Assembly (NCBI GenBank): GCA_947469885.1
Contig: CANIQT010000003.1
Span: 232,150 to 296,149, forward strand
Direction of reading: 5' to 3'
DNA: 64,000 bases
DNA from: Bacteroidota bacterium
Lineage (GTDB): Bacteria > Bacteroidota > Bacteroidia > 2-12-FULL-35-15
Below the pieces are notes generated by a model. The model did no database searches and had not been told where the DNA came from. It was given only the letters and a program-made list of their open reading frames with translations. How positions within the stretch are numbered: position 1 is the stretch's first letter; each line of letters opens with the position of its first letter. The position numbers were made by a program, and so were the translations under genes. Shown piece by piece: positions 61,769 to 64,000 of this stretch.

Positions 61769-62266
61769 CTATTTGGTATTATCTAATAAGTTTACTTTTT
61801 CCATTACTTCCGAATTCATTTTGTTTTTATACTTAATCATTTGCGTAAGTAATTTTCTATTGCCTGAGGAGAGTATTTGTATTGCTAAAAGAGCAGCATT
61901 TTTAGCTCCATTTAAGGCAACAGTGGCTACAGGCACTCCTCCCGGCATTTGCAAAATGGATAAGATGGAATCCCAACCATCTATTGAATTAGAAGATTTT
62001 ATGGGTACTCCAATAACAGGTAGGGGGGATATAGCCGCTGCCATACCCGGAAGGTGTGCTGCGCCTCCTGCTCCTGCAATAATTACTTGAATACCTCTTT
62101 TATGTGCATTTTCGGCAAAGTCGTACAATCGTTTTGGGGTGCGGTGTGCGGATACTACTGTTATTTCGTAAGGGACTTTAAATTCTTTTAATATTTCTGC
62201 TGCCTTATTCATAATTGGTAAATCTGAATCGGAGCCCATAATGATGCTTACTAATGGTTTTTCCAT
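61769..62266 (-). CDS. purE: N5-carboxyaminoimidazole ribonucleotide mutase PurE
   Basis: A 165-residue protein that converts N5-CAIR to CAIR. The signature runs [20 protein letters not shown] (about 6-25), [20 protein letters not shown] (about 38-57) and [20 protein letters not shown] (about 62-81), then [20 protein letters not shown]. This is the class I type that depends on PurK. Three bases separate it from the interrupted purK, so the two are co-transcribed. Confidence 0.95.
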   Translation of the reverse strand: MEKPLVSIIMGSDSDLPIMNKAAEILKEFKVPYEITVVSAHRTPKRLYDFAENAHKRGIQVIIAGAGGAAHLPGMAAAISPLPVIGVPIKSSNSIDGWDSILSILQMPGGVPVATVALNGAKNAALLAIQILSSGNRKLLTQMIKYKNKMNSEVMEKVNLLDNTK

Positions 62267-62269
62267 TGT

Positions 62270-63424
62270 TTAACTTTTTATTTTTATTTTTTGTTTTACT
62301 AATTCTGCTTGGTATTTTGCGTCTTCAATGGTGTGTGAGAGAATTGTAACGTGTCCCATTTTACGAAATGGTTTGGTTGTTTTTTTTCCGTAGAGATGAA
62401 TTTTTGCACCTTCTATTGCCATTGCTTCGGTAAGTCCTTCGTATTTTACTTTACCTTCGTAACCTTGCTCGCCTAATAGATTTATCATTACTGCAGGTAT
62501 CTTTAAATGTGTGGTGCCTAATGGAAAGTTAAATATTGCTCTTAGTAATTGTTCGTATTGAGATGTGATAACACTTTCGATGGTGTGGTGTCCACTATTG
62601 TGTGGGCGTGGTGCCATTTCGTTTATCCATATTTTGTTATTGGTGTCAACAAACATTTCTACGGCCAGTAATCCAATAAAATTTAGCTTCGAAATGATTA
62701 ATGTTGCTAATTCTTTAGCTTTTTTTTCGATAGTTTCAGTTATAGCTGCAGGGCAGATAAGCATTTCTACCAAGTTGGCAGTTTGGTTAAATTCCATTTC
62801 CACAGCGGGGAAACATTTTATTTCTCCTTTCTTGTTTCGGGCTGCAATAATGGAGATTTCCTTTTTTATAGAAATGCTTTCTTCAATGATAGATGCACCC
62901 TCCAGAAGATTTATAAGATCGACTTTTGTTTTTATCACTGCCACTCCTTTGCCATCATAACCGCCTGTTCGTAGTTATTGAACAAAAGGAAATTTCAGTA
63001 CTTCTAATTCTATAGCTTGAATTATTTCCGATTTATTTGTATAAACTTTAAACGAAGCAGAGGGGATATTGTTTTTGAAATAGAATTCTTTTTGCAATCC
63101 TTTATCCTTTATTAATTCAAGTGTTTCAGGTTCAGGAAATATTTTCACTCCTTCTTCTTTCAGTTTATATAGTGCCTCAATATTTACATTTTCTATTTCA
63201 AATGTAATCATATCCACTTTTTTTCCGAAGTTGTACACATCATCAAAATGATGGGGATTTCCTTTTATAAATTGGGTTGCACAGGATGCCGCAGGGCAGT
63301 TTTCGTCAGGGTCGAGTATGTAGGTTTTTATGTCCCAATTGCTGGCAGCAAGTGCAAGCATTTTGCCAAGTTGACCTCCTGCAATAATGCCTAATTTGAA
63401 ATCGGAAATTACGAGTTGTTCCAT
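62270..63424 (-). pseudogene. purK: purK (N5-CAIR synthetase) interrupted by one in-frame stop
   Basis: The frame from ATG 63424 encodes a normal PurK start (DFKLGIIAGGQLGKMLALAA, about 8-27). At 62977-62975 the codon is TAA. Beyond it the same frame continues LRTGGYDGKGVAVIKT and the rest of the ATP-grasp enzyme (WINEMAPRPHNSGHHTIESV, then GKVKYEGLTEAM) to 62270. The conserved family motif is FVQK-x-R-x-GGYDGKG, so a Lys codon AAA or AAG was replaced by TAA. Apart from this the gene is intact at 384 codons. It may be a true nonsense mutation, a readthrough site or a sequence error. Confidence 0.85.
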
Positions 63425-63426
63425 TT

Positions 63427-63915
63427 TTAATTGAATTGATAACTTAAGTTTCCCTTTAAATAGACAAGTTTGAAAATGTTTTTTATGAATTTCAATTTGG
63501 TATCAGCTAACTTAATCTGGGCTTCCATTAATTTAGATTCTCTACTGTTAAGCAAGAATAGAGAACTCTCCCCTCTGTCGAATTTTAATTTTTCAGCATC
63601 TACTAATTGTTTGCTATACAACACATTTTTTTCTAACAATGAAATTTGGTTGAGAATTATGATTGTATTTTTTCTGTTCAAATCATATTCAAAGTTCACT
63701 TCATTTATTTTGTTTTTTTGTTCCAATAAATTATTCTCCGAATTTAGTTTTGCTATTTTTAGTTCATTTCTGGAAGTTCGCAAATACAATGGAAACGAGA
63801 GATTGGCACCCCATTTATAATTATTTGTGTTTAATGAATACGATGATGCATACTGGATATTTCGGTGTAATTGAGCACCCCATTTCGGAGTAAATTGAGC
63901 AGTGGAAGTTAACAT
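63427..63915 (-). CDS. Short TolC-family outer-membrane efflux fragment
   Basis: A 162-residue protein matching only the C-terminal half of TolC-type proteins: WGANLSFPLYLRTSRNELK (about 34-52), then a long helix pair with KLKFDRGESSLFLLNSRESK (about 108-127) and IKNIFKLVYLKGNLSYQF. No signal peptide and no N-terminal half are found upstream within the window. Its start is preceded by a -7 box and it ends 2 bases before purK, so it heads the purK-purE operon. It may be a relic that kept a promoter. Confidence 0.65.
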   Translation of the reverse strand: MLTSTAQFTPKWGAQLHRNIQYASSYSLNTNNYKWGANLSFPLYLRTSRNELKIAKLNSENNLLEQKNKINEVNFEYDLNRKNTIIILNQISLLEKNVLYSKQLVDAEKLKFDRGESSLFLLNSRESKLMEAQIKLADTKLKFIKNIFKLVYLKGNLSYQFN

Positions 63916-63940
63916 CTAAATTAGATACGATAATTGTTTG

Positions 63941-63948
63941 CAAAATTA
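63941..63948 (-). promoter_or_regulatory. -7 box (TAATTTTG) before the TolC fragment and purKE
   Basis: Exact TAnnTTTG on the minus strand, 25 bases upstream of ATG 63915. It is the nearest candidate promoter for the fragment-purK-purE transcript. Confidence 0.5.
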
Positions 63949-64000
63949 GTTTAATTATTATTTGTTTCTGTATTTATTTTAACAATTGTTGTTTTTTTTC

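Overview
This looks like chromosome from a low-GC, aerobic, gliding-type Bacteroidota bacterium. The evidence is: T9SS type A C-terminal sorting domains, SPOR proteins, an alternative complex III (ActABCDEF) operon joined to an aa3-type oxidase, a SecDF fusion, an IPExxxVDY-family protein beside pyk, and many Bacteroidota -7 boxes of the TAnnTTTG type. No rRNA, tRNA, CRISPR array, phage or complete insertion sequence was seen. Most of the window is housekeeping. The unusual content sits in the gaps between genes.

Layout. 1-7.7 kb: secreted and envelope proteins (a partial surface protein, a SPOR protein, a PKD/T9SS protein, a TolB-like protein, and a PorE-like TPR/propeller protein that ends in SPOR). 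7.5-12 kb: small metabolic genes (YwbE, O-methyltransferase, threonine aldolase, OsmC, YjdI-type ferredoxin) and an ABC-F ATPase. 12-17.9 kb: an aspartic-protease-like protein, a frameshifted REP-associated transposase, an orphan protein, a LytTR regulator with a degenerate receiver, and two envelope proteins. 18-29.4 kb: one minus-strand operon, actABCDEF-coxBA. This is the respiratory core: quinol oxidation by alternative complex III feeding cytochrome oxidase. 30-42 kb: an exonuclease, a fused oligopeptide ABC ATPase, and an apparent exopolysaccharide locus (three proteins sharing a carbohydrate-binding-like domain, a GH16-like hydrolase, an AlgI-type MBOAT and an AlgJ/AlgX-like SGNH protein). 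42-56 kb: glutaryl-CoA dehydrogenase, ACMS decarboxylase, gmk, yicC, an EamA transporter, an ArsC-like protein, pyk, an ArsR/SRPBCC/VOC cluster, an acyl-CoA carboxylase, dprA and 3-hydroxyanthranilate dioxygenase. 56-64 kb: tatA, secDF, purT, purE, a purK interrupted by one in-frame TAA, and a short TolC-like fragment.

Main non-gene signal: four intergenic gaps (14.25-14.51, 29.66-29.87, 37.79-38.00 and 49.26-49.49 kb) each hold about 10-12 diverged tandem units with the same 21-bp period but a different consensus. Two of them share short flanking words in the same order. There is also a family of short palindromes (TTTGTTGGTG - loop - CACCAACAAA). One copy lies beside the broken REP-type transposase, and a linked pair of hairpins lies at 39.35-39.39 kb. 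Three other dispersed repeat families are present, and one of them lies inside the N-terminal codons of the GH16-like lipoprotein gene.

Several genes work together across the window. Act and Cox form a respiratory chain. 3-hydroxyanthranilate dioxygenase, ACMS decarboxylase and glutaryl-CoA dehydrogenase are steps of one tryptophan/kynurenine catabolic route, although they are spread over 14 kb. The exopolysaccharide genes at 33.4-42 kb plausibly act on one secreted polymer.
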